Source: Neoceratodus forsteri (taxonomy: Eukaryota; Chordata; Ceratodontiformes; Ceratodontidae). From it: DNA of 64,000 nucleotides. Both the position numbers and the translations under genes were made by a program. The number at the start of each line of letters is the position of its first letter. The stretch's first letter is position 1. The notes under the pieces were generated by a model that saw only the letters and a program-made list of their open reading frames with translations, was not told the DNA's origin and searched no databases. Below, one piece after another: positions 20,501 to 33,269 of the stretch. The DNA lies in NCBI GenBank assembly GCA_016271365.2, contig CM057459.1:822363501-822427500 (forward strand), written 5' to 3'.

Positions 20501-21365
20501 GAAAATGTACATTCTACTAGTTCCAAAGCTAAGAAAAAGTGTGTCAGCTAGATGTATCAGTTCACACTGTTCCTAGCTTCAGCTTAAAAAAGCAAATTAG
20601 GATGTTGCATCTAATTATTCAAAGTTTGCATGATCTAAAGATACTAGATTGCAGTAGTAAACATGAGTTGGGGACTCATAGGTCTAACTCATGTTCACAA
20701 CTGTAACAACGTGCAGGATTTTGGGTGCATTGTAATTATACATGCATTAGTATATGCCAAATGCTTTGGTTAGTTTATATTAGAAAATGAGATTGAAAAA
20801 TAAAGCATCCTGATTGGCTGAAAGCCATGGTCAGGCGTGCATTCATTTTTCAGTCGAGCTCACTATAAAATGAGTGCCAATTTGTGGTGCTCCATTACCT
20901 AGAGTAACATTGGACACCCTGAATTTTCAGTCTGACCAGCCATCATTTTTTTTTTGCTCACTACCAATCTCCACCTGTCCCCCTAACAACATTCACACAT
21001 TAAATGTAAAAAAATCTTTACAGTTCTACGCCAGGTCATCTGCAGCTTTCTTTTACCATTTCTGTTTCCAAATTTCTAACACAGATTTACTCAATCCCCA
21101 TCATCCCTGCTTTCCACCCATACAGACAGGGTGGCCCCCAACTGCAAACACAGCATGTTGTCATTAGCTCCTAGAGTTTAGGTTCCCAAATCAAAAAACA
21201 ATTGTCACAAGTAGAAGACTACACACAAAAAACAAGGACACATTGCCAACATTGCCACAGTTCTACCACAGCGAAGAAGAAGAAAAAAGTTATTTTTTTT
21301 CAATTTCTACCACTAGCACATTACATGCTCAGTGTTACTCAGAGACATCACTTCTGTCAAGGCTG
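20501..21365. other. Unassigned sequence
   Basis: No gene recognised. Plus-strand frames at 20874-21167 and around 21202 have no domain and are rich in P, H, T and S, typical of non-coding C-rich sequence. Confidence 0.4.
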
Positions 21366-21401
21366 TCACTCACTCACTCACTCACTCACTCACTCACTCA
21401 C
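21366..21401. repeat. (CACT)n microsatellite
   Basis: Nine consecutive tetranucleotide units, seen directly. They cause a Thr/His/Ser/Leu repeat in the overlapping frame, which is not evidence for a gene. Confidence 0.95.
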
Positions 21402-21838
21402 CCCGGCACCACTACTGCTTCAGCTGTTAGTGCTACTTGCCGTGCCAGCACCCACAGCTCTGCTTGCAAATGCCAAGCCACCTGATTCTCACCTGAATCT
21501 TGATATTCATAACCTGGGGATGATGCCAGTCTCAGGACAGCTCTGCTCTCCATCTCCCCCAACTCATTAAATGAAAGCCCCCTTTAAAATACAATAAAAC
21601 CAATGCTGCCTAACCAATGGTAGCAGCATCCATTGAAAATGCAACAGTTCTCACAAAGCAACAACAATAATAAGTAAAATGAAATGCAAGTGAGCTGCTG
21701 GGGGGGTTCAAGAACCAAGGAGGGAAGAAAAGGGACTACTCTGTCAAGAAAGCAACTGTAAGTTAAGTTTTACACATGTTTTACTATTTTTTTTATCTTA
21801 GAAATATGTCACAATAACTTTACATATAGCCCATTTTC
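21402..21838. other. Unassigned sequence
   Basis: Nothing recognisable. The next structured feature is the foldback starting at 21839. Confidence 0.4.
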
Positions 21839-21992
21839 TAAGCGCAAAATTACCCTTCAGGGTGGGCAGTATTGGGCAATACCAGAACCTCCAGGGCTAT
21901 AAGACTCTCTGCCTGCATCCTCAGGCCACATTACACCCCTGGGTGGTCAGGTATTGCTCAATAATGCCCACCCTGTTGGGTATTATTGCTTA
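21839..21992. repeat. Foldback element 5 (57-base arms)
   Basis: The left arm at 21839-21895 starts TAAGC and contains CAGGGTGGGCAGTATTGGGC and AATACC. The right arm at 21936-21992 reads, reversed, TAAGCAATAATACCC, CAGGGTGGGCATTATTGAGC and AATACC. A non-palindromic loop of about 40 bases, including CCTGCATCCTCAGG, lies between. No transposase is encoded. The shared CAGGGTG and ATAATGC motifs recall foldback 3 at 2541-2717. Confidence 0.8.
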
Positions 21993-23854
21993 CATAAAGT
22001 AGGGAGGATCACAATCCAGAATCTGGAATAAGATTTAATTGAATTTGGATGCTTTTATTGGATTTTGAATTTTTGGAGCTTGGGTCCAAAAATCCAAAAT
22101 TCAAAAAAAAGACAGATGTGGTATCCCATTCCAATACCAACTCCACATCAGACAACAAATGCCAGAACCCCCCCACACACACACATACTTAACAAGAATA
22201 TTCCAAAGTGACCCAGAAATCGGAACCCTTCCCGCCACCCTTGTTTTTTTTTTTTTTCCTCTGGTGCTGTCTTACATGACTTGTGTGAATAGCTGCTGAC
22301 TGACTTTTGTAGTGTGCATCATGTACCAGTCCAACTCTGCATGGTTCTTCTGATCTCCTCCTTCTTTCTCCACCTTCAGGCCAAAAAGATCAGGGAATAT
22401 TTGACAGCTTTATATCCATCCACCTCTCCTTTCCTTCAGCTTTAAGATGATAAGTTGAAACCGCAACACCTACCAGCCTCGCTCCCGCCACGAAACTGCC
22501 TGCCTGTGGCCATACCACTGCCTGCAACCCACCCCAATAGACCATCTAATTATGGCATCCCTCCCATCCAGTGAACTACTGTTCTCTGAAGAATAGATTT
22601 TAACTACTAGCCACCAAGCCAGCTGATCAAACAACTAGACAGCCCTTCAGGACCTAGTCATCTATCTAGCAATCCACCATTGGCCCAGAGTGACCTGAGA
22701 AACAAGAAGTCCAAGAGAAGTAATAGAAGTGATTGACTGTTACTTTCTAAGTAAGTCATTTTGTAGTTATTCTTAAATGTTTTTATATGTTTTACTTATA
22801 GAAAATTTTCAATACAAAATAATATTGATAGGGAACATTCATACTATTTGCACTATATACATAAGTAGTAATGGAATAGATAATTAATGCAGCAATTATA
22901 CTTACTGAAACTATAGTATAGTCTAAATCCTAACAATTATATGAGTTGAGAGGCAAGTATTCGTAATAGTATAACATCAAAAAAATCTATTTTTTAACAC
23001 AGAGGACTGTAAAAATAGAAAAACTCAAACTAATCAGACAAATGAGAAATATCCTAACAGCCTGCAAGTGCCAGCAGCAGCATCATTAGAGATGATTGTG
23101 ATAAGTGCTAATAATATTACAGAATACTTTTAGTCATTAACCAAAGAAAAATATAAGTTCTCCATAAACTGAAAACACTGTCCCCTTTAAAGCTTCACTA
23201 AGCTAGGCATTATATTTACATAACATTTTGTCAGGCAAGTTAGTTACTTTGAAGAGCCAATCTAAGGTTTATACAGTTTCAGAAAACACGAACATAGAGA
23301 TGGTAGTGCATTCATCAGCATGTGAGTCATCTGGAAAGCAAGATTTATAAACTAAAAACCAAGTCCAGCATATTAGCCTTTTTTTGTGATTTTAAGCATA
23401 GAGATGATCAAAGGTCAGAAGCCATACTATTTGATTACTAGACAAACTCAGACAAACAAAAATGGCAAAATCACTCTCATTTGAAAGCCTGGTTCACTGG
23501 TGGTTCTCTGCATTTGCTCTCTAAGGCAAAATAACACTCCTGGTTTTGGAGCTAGCAACCAGAAAATCCATGACATTGGATACTGACTTCACAGAACTTG
23601 CTGAGCAACTGAAGAAGAATCAGGAAGAAGATTAAAAAAAGTGTGTGAGCCTCAGAGATGACCTTGCAGGTGGGTGGGGACCTGGATGGGGTGAAGTATC
23701 AGTGAGCTAAGTTAAGTACAGCAAAGTGATGGCAATTGAACTCTGCACAAAAAGAAGTGAACTAAAACAAGAGAAAACAGATTCTGGTCAGAGCTGATAT
23801 GGCTGTGGAGAGTTTTTGGATGCTTTTACCCACTATTTCTAATGAATTTGCACA
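21993..23854. other. Unassigned sequence
   Basis: No gene found. It contains a short CA run near 22172-22187, a poly-T run near 22241-22257 and AT-rich sequence. The two homopolymer or simple tracts could be retroposon tails but no bodies could be attached to them. Confidence 0.4.
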
Positions 23855-25201
23855 ATGCAGACCAGCCTAGAGGCAGTTTCAATGTGGTCTTTCTTTTACA
23901 GTTTTACAATGTATTTTCCTGGAATATGTCTGCTGATTGCTATATATTTAGCCTGGCTAGTTCATAGAAGAAACGGCATCTTTTGGGTGATGGGTGGCGG
24001 AGCACTAGCAGTAGGATGCTGGAATGTATCATACATAGGCATGAGCTATGTGAGGGCAATAATGCCCAGTGGCCATACACCTCAGGCACTCACATGTGGA
24101 TCCATTGTTCCGGTGCCATTGCACTGCTCAGTGCAGGTGACAGCCGATGTTGTACCCACTCACACTGGTCCCAGAACAGGCATGTTACAGTCAACCTCCC
24201 ATTCATTTGTACAATCAGGGGACCACAGATGCACTATCCATAGTCTGGAGAGTACACTGCAAATGGTATTGCAGGATACCACACCCCATGGCACCCAGCA
24301 TACCTCAGCAGTCTGGAGGGTGGCATGTTACACAGGGTAATGGGGGACATTGTGGGCCTGCAGCAGTGTATGACAGCAGGAAGATACAGCATCAACAAGG
24401 CATGCATTGCAGGTATATCTATTCCCTCGTATGGTTTGCCAGGGACATACACACAGCTGTATACACTGGTGGGTCTGCAGCTTGTGTAGTACCCCAATGC
24501 ATGGTACAGCCACTTGGATCATTCCAGATTGCAGGTCCCAGGCCCAGGTCCAGTGCCATTGGCAGCTGGACGTGGCAGGGTGTGAAGGGCAGTGCCAGTA
24601 TCCGCAACAGGTCGGGAACAGGGGGAGCGGAGGTGTCTATGTACCAAGGTAGAGGGTGGGATTCTCTATGCTATGGATATGGACCATAGTTTCCTCTGGT
24701 GTGATTGGGTGTGGGCCCACACTATGGAGCACTTTGGGGATGGAGTTGGATCGATCGGGGATGGGAGAGGGTACCTCTAGCCAACCAGAGCTGCCAGGCT
24801 GCTGTGCACCTGGGTGCACTTCTGCAGCCTGCCCATGGGTGGCTGGCCAGGTTAAGCCAGCTATTCATGGCCTAACTGTGGGCTGCACTGCTCTGGACTG
24901 TGAGAGGCAAATTCTCACTGAGAATACCGCAGCATGGCATATGCATTGGAACGCACCTTTGACTTGCACAGCATACTATTTGTGTGCACCCTGGTCCATT
25001 CCCTTGTGGTTAGTGCATCCCACATGTTTGAATATCATGCTTCAGCACATTGTTGGAGTTGCGTGGCACATCCCTCTTTTCCGTTGGGATGCGCCACACA
25101 TCTCCTTTGAATATGAGGGCCCTGGACTAGGCTACCCTGGAGAAATAGATTATCAAAATGGTAAAATCATGACCCCATTGAAAACAAGATATTGCATCTA
25201 A
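23855..25201 (+). other. Unidentified block with few stop codons in several frames
   Basis: Three plus-strand frames of 161, 180 and 181 codons overlap end to end (23855-24340, 24147-24689, 24656-25201), and further frames of 60-87 codons are open on both strands. I recognise no domain. The first begins with a hydrophobic stretch (about residues 9-55, including YFPGICLLIAIYLAWLVH and VMGGGALAVGCWNV) that could form one or two membrane helices. The other two are rich in Cys, Trp and Gly. Base composition is GC-richer than the flanks. It could be a decayed unknown transposon or a repeat with low TAA/TAG content. I do not claim a gene. Confidence 0.3.
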
Positions 25202-25442
25202 TCATGTACAGCCTGAGTAATTACATTGAAAACATGTGTAAATGAAGATCCCTATGACAGTGAGCTGTAGCATCTCACTGCACCATCCAGGATACAAAAT
25301 ATAGGATAAGAAATGTTTAAAGGAAAACTACTCTAAACTGAACTTCACTGTGTTCACTGACATAAACAAACATTTTCTTGCTTGATAACATATTAATATT
25401 TATTCTGAATGCTGTGGCCATGAGGATGGTGTGTACAGAATA
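25202..25442. other. Unassigned sequence
   Basis: AT-rich sequence with no recognisable feature. Confidence 0.4.
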
Positions 25443-25474
25443 TGAGTGTGTGTGTGAGTGTGTGTGTGTGTGTT
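25443..25474. repeat. (TG)n microsatellite
   Basis: Alternating TG with two GA interruptions, about 30 bases, seen directly. Confidence 0.9.
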
Positions 25475-26439
25475 TGCTGTAGCTCAATATATTTTTTCTC
25501 AAAAAGCATAGTAGAAAATGCCTACTGATTGCTACATATTGAGTCTTGGTAGTTCTCTAAAGACCTGGCATATGTCTGAGACAGTGTTCATCAGATACTG
25601 TCTTTAGAGGTTAAAAAAACAGTGTAAATTAAAGATTTGCTGGGAAAGGGATGACGTTTATGAGGTATGAATCTTTTTTGAGAGTCAATATATTCCCAAG
25701 TGAAACTAGTAGTAAGAAGCTGTTTAAATGCTAAGTATTTAAATGTGCAAGTTGTTGCATTCTGAAGGGAGTAAACAAATCTCCAGTTTAATAGGCAATC
25801 AATATTTAACAAATATTTAACAAGCTGTTTCAGTTTCCTAATGACATCTGATAAGCAGCTTGCAGTTATGTCTCCAACATTCTTAACAGAAATAAGGGAG
25901 TATTTTATTTCAGTTGGCATGGAAAGATACATTGAAAAGTCCAAAACATGCGTTCCACTGTGCTCCATTTTCCAACTACAGATAGCAAGATGGCTATAGG
26001 CTCCACCCACAACCACAAAAAGAGAGACTGCCATAGTTGTTAAAGGAAGTGGCTGAAAAGGTAAAGGCTAGAGGGTGTAGTAAGAGGACTGGGAGGTGAA
26101 TGAAGAGAAGCAGAAGTAAGCAGGGAAAGAAGTGAGGAGTGCAAAGGCACAAACCAAGGAAAGAAAAGCCAAAGGGGTAACTAAAGGTGACAAGACTTTT
26201 TAGGTAAATAAGTGAAAAGAGGAAGACTTGGGAAGGGATTGTGAGGGTAGGAAGCACAAGGGAGGCTATGCAGAGAACAATCAGGAAAAAACTAATATCC
26301 TGAGCAAGTATTTTTCTCAGCCATCAAAGTGAAAGGAGAAGGGTATGGGTCACATAAAGGCAGTAGCAACACTTGGGGTAGGGAGGTAGACACAAATCCT
26401 TTTACATAAGAGAGAGTCTAGAAATGATTCACAAATATG
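25475..26439. other. Unassigned sequence with a purine-rich tract
   Basis: Minus-strand frames at 25591-26034 (147 codons) and 25994-26257 are open but show no domain. The second is an artefact of the G/A-rich plus strand between about 26040 and 26330 (many AAG and AGG steps). Nothing else is recognised. Confidence 0.4.
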
Positions 26440-27600
26440 CACCCCCTCACCTCATACTTACCTCTGGATGTTGGCACAGTCATCTTCTCTGGACCAGGAC
26501 ATGTCTGCACTCTTCAAAGCCGAACCTTAAACTGTAGAATCATAGGTAAGCACCATATAATGACACTCAGTGTGGTTTTCAGCTTATCTTGATATGGCAG
26601 CCATTTTTAGGAATTTGGGCCCAAAATTTTCAACATGAGTTTCTTGGGACCCCACCTCTTACTTGATCCCAAAAGGTGATTTTGCAGACGTGGCGCGGAA
26701 TCACCTTTTGGGACCAATTAACAAAATGACAGTGCCACTGTTCATGAGATGTGGTCCCAAAAAGCCTTTGTTGCAAATTTGGTGAAAAATTCACAAGAAT
26801 GACTGTGTTATTATGACCGTGCATTGTGCAGTTTGTATGCATGCTCCTAACTTCACCAATGTTTAATATTTTCACTCCAGATTTTCAACATTGCCATTTT
26901 TGCACACATCCTTATTAACAGCACAGCTGTCATTTTTCACATCCTGCCCACCTGTGGTGCAGAACGGCGCAGTCGCTCTGTGAAATCATCTTTCAGGACA
27001 ACTGAATTAAATTACAGTGGCACTTTTCATGAGGTGGGAGTACCAAAAAGGACATGTTGAAAATTTTGTGAAACAATTCCAAAAAATGGCTGAGTTACAC
27101 CTGGTTGTTCCAAATTTTCTATGCACAGGTGCAACTTTGGTCATTTGGCAGCTCGCCACATCCGTGTTGGCGCTGGCTACAACTTGTTCTTTTAGGAATA
27201 ACTTGAACATTTTGACTCCAGATTTTCAGGGTAGCTAAGTTACCACCCCACCTCATGACCACCTTGTAAATCGAACCCAAGATGTGTTTTTTGAACCCCT
27301 AAAACCCATTTAGGGTTAAATTTATATGGTACTGCTGATCTGGTTGTAAGCTGGGTCAGCAACATGATAACACTGAAAATCTGGCACAAAATTCTCAAGT
27401 TATGAGTAACGGGAAAAAAAAGGGAAACAACTACAGTAAGTCCTTGTGACGGTGTAGTGCACATGGTTCAAGACTGTTTCCTTTTTATTTTGCTTATACT
27501 TTCCCCATATTTGGCTAGTTTGGAACCATATTTTCAGGATGAGCAAGCTTCCATCCCACCTCTTGACCATATATGTTGCGTCCTGTACATGTGACACAAA
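26440..27600. repeat. Second copy of the composite 290-bp repeat
   Basis: The left part (26455-26640) matches 3410-3600, including ACATGTCTGCACTCTTCAAA and a TTTTCAACATG block. The inverted repeat built on CCCAAAAGGTGATT recurs at about 26665-26724. Unit starts lie at about 26684 (GCAGACGTGGCGCGG) and 26968 (CGCAGTCGCTCTG), a period of 284 bp. A third, more diverged unit runs toward 27600. The two copies are diverged throughout, so the family is old. Confidence 0.7.
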
Positions 27601-30310
27601 ATGTGTTGTGAGGGTTAACTCCCAAAAAAAGTGGGCTGGGGATGGGGGTATTTATACTTGCAAGGGGGAGGAGGGTGGCATAAGAGCTAGTGGTTCAGTA
27701 GACTGATTTTTGTATGATTGCCTGACACTAAGATTGGGCACCTGGTGTTGTGAAACCCAAACAGTGGGGGGTTTGGCCCTTTGTGCTCAGGTGCACTCAT
27801 GTCACTATGCAACTGCTTCATTCACTTGTGAAGCAAGGTACAGGTCTGGTACAGTGCACATCACCTTGCAGCTACTTCAGAGGTAGGTACTACAAATATG
27901 CCTTTAGATATCTTTTTCAAAAAGTAAGGAAATTAACTGCAAAATGCTGCTTTACTGGATCTATTTATGTTGAAATACAAAGTGGGCAAAGTTAGGAAAT
28001 GAAATATTAGGTGACAAAATATCATGAGCCTTGGCAAATTGGTGTGGTGCAGTTTATCCTGGTGTTTTCAACTCTAATACCCATGTTCCTTCCCCAGCCA
28101 CCACAATCATGACCCAAAGCTAATCTACAGGTCTGGGGCCATGCCCCACAGGTCTACTGCTTCTTTTAAAGATCCAAAGCCATGCTCCACATAGGGCCCA
28201 CAGGATCAGTCATGCATTTCTTCACACAAAGCAGGAGGCCAGTCATAGCTTTCTTTTCTCAGGGACCCAAATCTGTTGCTTGAAGCAACAGACCCTGGTA
28301 TGTGGCCCTGGACCTGTAGCTGGACCATGGGTCATGAGGGTAGGGGGGCTGGAAGTGGGCATTAGGGATTGAAACCCTTTGGAACACTACACCACAAATA
28401 TTCCAAGGCAAGGTTCATGACGCTTTGACACTTACTTTTTAAATGCCTTACTTTGTCTGCTTTGCATTTCATAATGTATGCACTGACTTTTGCAATTAAT
28501 ATTTGCCATAGACTGCTCTGTTTAAAAAAAAAACATTCCCATCAGCCTAATAAATGCATCCAGTCTCTGTGTAGCTAACTAAAAGTGGATGTTTCCAGGA
28601 TGTCAGAAAAAGATGCAGGAATTGAAAAGGGTGGAGTGAAGGGCAGCAACAATCCAACTGGGAGACAACAGACAGAAGGAGCTGAGGGCTGCCTTGGTGC
28701 AGACACTGAGTTGAATGCTAATTGGGACAAAACTCTGTGCTTGATCTGGGCAGCTGCAAATTGCTTCAACGGTGAAGTGATAAAGAAGCACTCATTTTGT
28801 GGACCTGATGCTAAATACAGAAGTAGTGGGTATACATATCTTCATTGGTAATGTCATATTTTGTTTATAATTCCCCTTTTTATTTTTAATCTATTTTTTG
28901 ATTAACCATTATTTGTGATTAACTTCTCAATCATCAGCTGTGCCAGACAGAGTGCATGGCATTAATGATATTGCTACATCTGTAACAGACAGTCAAGCCT
29001 TCAATCACAATCATTTATCATTGTGAACTGACCATTTTTGCATTAGAAATGTAATTTATGACAGTAACTTATTTTTTTTTCCCCACAGCAATGTTATAGT
29101 GCCACTCTTTTACTGTCTAGGAAATTTAGCTGAAACGTGGACACCACTGCTGAAACTGACAATCCTTCAAAAACAGAACTGTGCAGAGCAGGAATATTGT
29201 CTTTCTGTCCAACAATTTGACTCTGTTTTTGTTTGGTCCAGTCTTCTCTAACTGTTTCCACTATGCATTTGGGGTATAGTGCAACACTTTTTGATCCTCC
29301 TCTTCCTCAGGAACTCATGACACTGCTACTTCAGTTAGTCAGGGCCCTTCTCTTCACATTGCTCTTCAGTTTCTCACCTAACAACCACATACCAACTTGA
29401 AATGCTAAGTTGATTAATGCTGTTAATAAATATTTGCAGAATAATGAAATGTAGTGTGCATGCTGCATTGATTTGAAATGGCAATTCTGACTTGGATGAT
29501 TTGAATGACTACCTGTTAAGGAAAATGCTAAATAATGTGTCAAAAAATTAATTTTGTTTTCCCTCTCATGTTTATTTCTATGTCTGTAATCAAAAGGCTT
29601 GCCTGCTATTATGTGGGGGAAGAGCTCCTCCCCCACGGTCTGCTTAAATTATTCTACTGACTTCCGCTCTGCTTAGAGCGAGTCACACTCACCCACCATC
29701 CTCCCCGACACCTCCTCCTTCTGTGGCACTCTTATCCCACAGGGGGGGGGATCCATAATGCTAATCCAAGTCTCCTTCCTACAGATGGGATACAGAGAAA
29801 GGCCAAAACCATCAAATATTATCAAATGACTCAATTCAAGCATCCAAGTACCTAAGCACAAATCATTCTATGCTGGCCTCTGTATCCATCAACCATCTAC
29901 ATCATTCCATTATATGTTACATAAGCACTGAGCTATGAACCACACATAATATTAGCTTGAATCCTATTATGATATCTGTATGTGTACTTGTATGTGTATG
30001 TGGTACTGCTCATTCTGCAATTGCGGCCGATTTTGAATACGCCATTAACAGTGTTTGAATATGCCATAATGTCACACACAGTATTCAAGCTAGCTGATCT
30101 CAGAAAATTCAGTGCAAACCAAATAGTATTTAAAAAGAAATGCTACAATGTTCTACATCCCCTCCAAAAAAAATTACGATTCAAGTCTTGTGTCACCCAC
30201 TGTGTCACTGATGAAAAGAGCTGTCAAACTACACAAGTTCAGTCAGTGTCTGATAAGCGCTGCCACTAAAATTAAACCATGTAACATTTTAAATAAAAAT
30301 AAATGCAAAG
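27601..30310. other. Unassigned sequence
   Basis: No recognisable gene or transposon. Small palindromes are visible, such as TCTGTTGCTT-G-AAGCAACAGA near 28272-28292 and a near-palindrome GTGGGGGAAGAG/CTCCTCCCCCAC near 29612-29635. An 88-codon plus-strand frame at 28585-28851 ends next to a GTAATG and is followed at 29077-29091 by a pyrimidine tract plus CAG. This superficially resembles exon borders, but there is no protein match that I recognise. Confidence 0.4.
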
Positions 30311-30640
30311 CATACAGTAGGCTGGCCTGTTGGTGCCGAGGGTGGAGGCACTGGACTCCACACCTTGTGCCACGCCAGCGACATGGGTTTGGGAACAGAC
30401 TTTGGATGCTGGGGATTGGCAGGGGAATGAGAGGATTGAGCATCTGGAGGACTGCACTCCTTTCCTGGGGTGGGCAGCTGGGGCTGCTTCACTCTGTAGT
30501 GACCTTCTTTGGAGACCTGGGGTCCTACAAGGAGCAAAGCCAAAGAAGAGGTGGGATGACCACAGACATCAGCACCATGTGTGCAGATATCATTGCACAT
30601 CCGCATCCCAAGGGAAGAACCTTATGGCAAAAACCCTCCT
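30311..30640 (+). mobile_element. tRNA-like SINE, copy 1
   Basis: GGCTGGCCTGTTGGTGCCGAGGGTGG (about 30321) has a plausible Pol III A box, TGGTGCCGAGGG. About 50 bases later GGGTTTGGGAAC could be a degraded B box. The sequence after it (GAGCATCTGGAGGACTGC, CTCCTTTCCT) matches the reverse complement of 38130-38240, showing that both are copies of one interspersed repeat. Pol III origin is inference. Confidence 0.55.
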
Positions 30641-32404
30641 GTCACAAAGGATGATGCTTCTGATGGGATCCTGCCTGCCACCTCTAAACAAAGCCTGACC
30701 CAAGGGGCAGGGACTCAAGTGTGATGCAGTTTCTCTCCCCATCCCCGCTTGGGGGGTCCCTCCAAGGGGGGGTTAGCCACAGTCCTCCCTGTTTCAGCTG
30801 AGTTGTGGCAGAGGCTGGTGGGTGTGCAGAGCATTGAGACACCATGTAACAGGGCCAATCAGGGAAAGGTTCCCCATCATGGCATGGGGAGCGTAAACAG
30901 AATGTAAAAAAAAAAAAAAACATATAGTACCAGGTCATACAGACACAAAGGAGTTAGCATCGAAACACTTAATATTAGTTACTAATTTAGCCTTTGAAAC
31001 TATCTCCATCAAAATGATTACGTAACAAGTTGGGTATGAGCTGTCACTTTGCCAGCTGTACCAGTTTCTATTGGGTGGTCAGCTCCCATCTAAAAAAAAA
31101 CTGAAATATAGCATACTGTTTGTGGCTAATGTTTTTTGTTTGTTTAGTTTTTGTAGACTTAATATGAACTGACAGAAAGTAGGTATTATGTACAGTATCC
31201 CACCCAACAAGATCTTGATTTCAGCTGGAGATGGACAAGCAGTGCACAGAGCAGCAATCACTTGATGATACACATTACTACCCCTGCAGAGCTTGTAGTC
31301 TCCTCGTTCCATGATAATTTTGATCGAGACAGTGTCAAAATCATAAGTAGTGAATAACATTGTGTGTGTAGGCTAACACCTTTATATTTATTGGACCCGT
31401 CTCTGTATATTTCATTTCTTTATGTGACTAGTTGTGGTTTAGATCGATAGTTTGGGCTGCACTTATTCTCACAGACACTGACCACTTTGTAAGGTAAACA
31501 TGTAATTGTGAAATGCATTAGCACAGTTGAATCGCTTTGAAACCTGAACTATCAATCGGCTGTAGGATTATATTGTAAAATGAACTCATTGGTATTTATA
31601 CACAACCTTGTTTAGGTGTACTGTATTATGTAAATATTTTTTCACTATGCCTTTCAGATTTAATCCCTTTCATACCCTGCTCCCAGTCTTTTCTGATCTT
31701 GCTGTCATGCAGTGTCTACAGTGACGACCAGGACAAGAAAGACTGTATGCTCAGGAAGTCAGAAATCACCCTTGTCCATGTCCTACTTATGTCTTGGACT
31801 GGAGAGTATTTGTTAACGCAGGATGTAGTATAGTAGCCTTGCCAGGAACCAACTGTCATGTGAACTGATGGCTGTAAATTTCATTACCTGCATGGTCAAG
31901 CAGCTTGGGAAGGGCTCTGCCTTTTTATGTATTTTTTGAATTTATTCATCTATTTAACTGGAAGATTTGATTATTAAAACTTACATATGTTCTAGGCAAC
32001 TGTTTCCTGATAGTTACATAAAAATTGTAGTGAAAGAGAGCTTGTCATTTTCTCAATTTTGAGACTGGAAGCCTGTAATATTCTGGTATCTACATAAAGC
32101 ACTTTTCCAGTGGCAACGGGAAAGCTCCAGTTTCATTTTGTTTTTTTTGTTACCAAAGTTAAAAGGATCTCTAGTGCTGGCTACAGCTAAATGAGTGCAA
32201 AAGGAGGAAAAAAGAAGTTTTACCATCCAACAAAAAGTGAGTTTTGTATATAGACACTGACAACAATGCTAAATTTAATTTTGCTATAAAATATATAGTT
32301 TTGAAGTATAATACATACACATCCCAGATTGAAACAGTTTATATTACACATGTTTTGTAAATTATAACTGAGCATTTCAGTGCCACTAACATGGATTTTA
32401 GGGG
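30641..32404. other. Unassigned sequence
   Basis: No recognisable element. It holds an A-run at 30907-30920. A 93-codon minus-strand frame at 31079-31360 has no domain that I know. The rest is AT-rich and unique-looking. Confidence 0.4.
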
Positions 32405-33239
32405 CATTTATGCATTTTTTTTTTATTAAAACTTTATTATAAGGTTAGAGAGGTATACATAGGACAACCAAATATAAGCAGTGAAATAACCTTGCGGGGC
32501 CACTCCATGGAGATACAACACTAAACATGGTCTAAAAACAAACCAGCGCTCACCATGTGAGCCAGTAAGCACTATTTCACAAGGCTAGAAGTTGTATAAA
32601 TATTTATTTATTTATGATGCAAAAATCAGTGCAAAAATGCAACTGTGCAACCCAGAAAACAGGGACTAATTGTAAGGCAATTTCTAGTGCTAAACAGAGC
32701 TGGTGTTGAAATATTGCACTGATAACAATTAGAGTTCTAGTCTATACCAAGATCTAGTGACAATTTTCAGACAGGGTATATTGCAGCTTGATATTTTTTG
32801 TTTTGTTGCATTCCAGGTAAAGGGATCTCCCAGGGACAAAAATGTAAGAAATAACTTACTTTACCAAAGGGATATTCAATCCAAAAACAAACAGAATTTC
32901 TTACTTCTTATATGCCATCTAAAAAAACCAGGATCACAAGTGCACTCGAATCAGTAGCGTTCCAAATTGCTGTCAGTGCTAGCAGTTAGATCCTGAAGTA
33001 AGAAAAATTACCCTGGAGTGGTGAAAACCATTAGCTAAGTGCACTGTATTGTTCTGAAACTAATGTGTGATGGACCACATAATGGTAACCAAAGAACGTT
33101 GCTTGAAACACACCGCCATGCCTCATGCTGCAACCCCATCAGCTTCGTGGGCACATTCCACAAGGAATGAAAATACAAAAGCCACCATCTTTTGGAATGG
33201 ATGACAGTGAATATATGTAAGACTGGGAAAAAATTTTAA
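32405..33239. other. Unassigned sequence upstream of the Penelope-like element
   Basis: A T-run at 32415-32424 followed by ATTAAAACTTTATTATAAGG looks like the reversed A-tail of a retroposed sequence, but no body is recognisable. The remainder could include the Penelope 5' UTR. Confidence 0.35.
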
Positions 33240-33269
33240 ATAAGTGCAGCCAGGACCTTATGTTACTTA

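Noticed and set aside
20874..21570. Ser/Thr/His-rich proteins on the plus strand
   Set aside because: They overlap a (CACT)n microsatellite and C-rich sequence, and no domain or conserved motif is seen.
25994..26257. A Leu/Phe-rich, membrane-like minus-strand peptide
   Set aside because: It is the antisense of a purine-rich tract, which always yields Leu, Phe and Ser codons.
31079..31360. A 93-codon minus-strand frame as a small host gene
   Set aside because: No start context, splice signals or recognisable family. The length is within chance for this much sequence.
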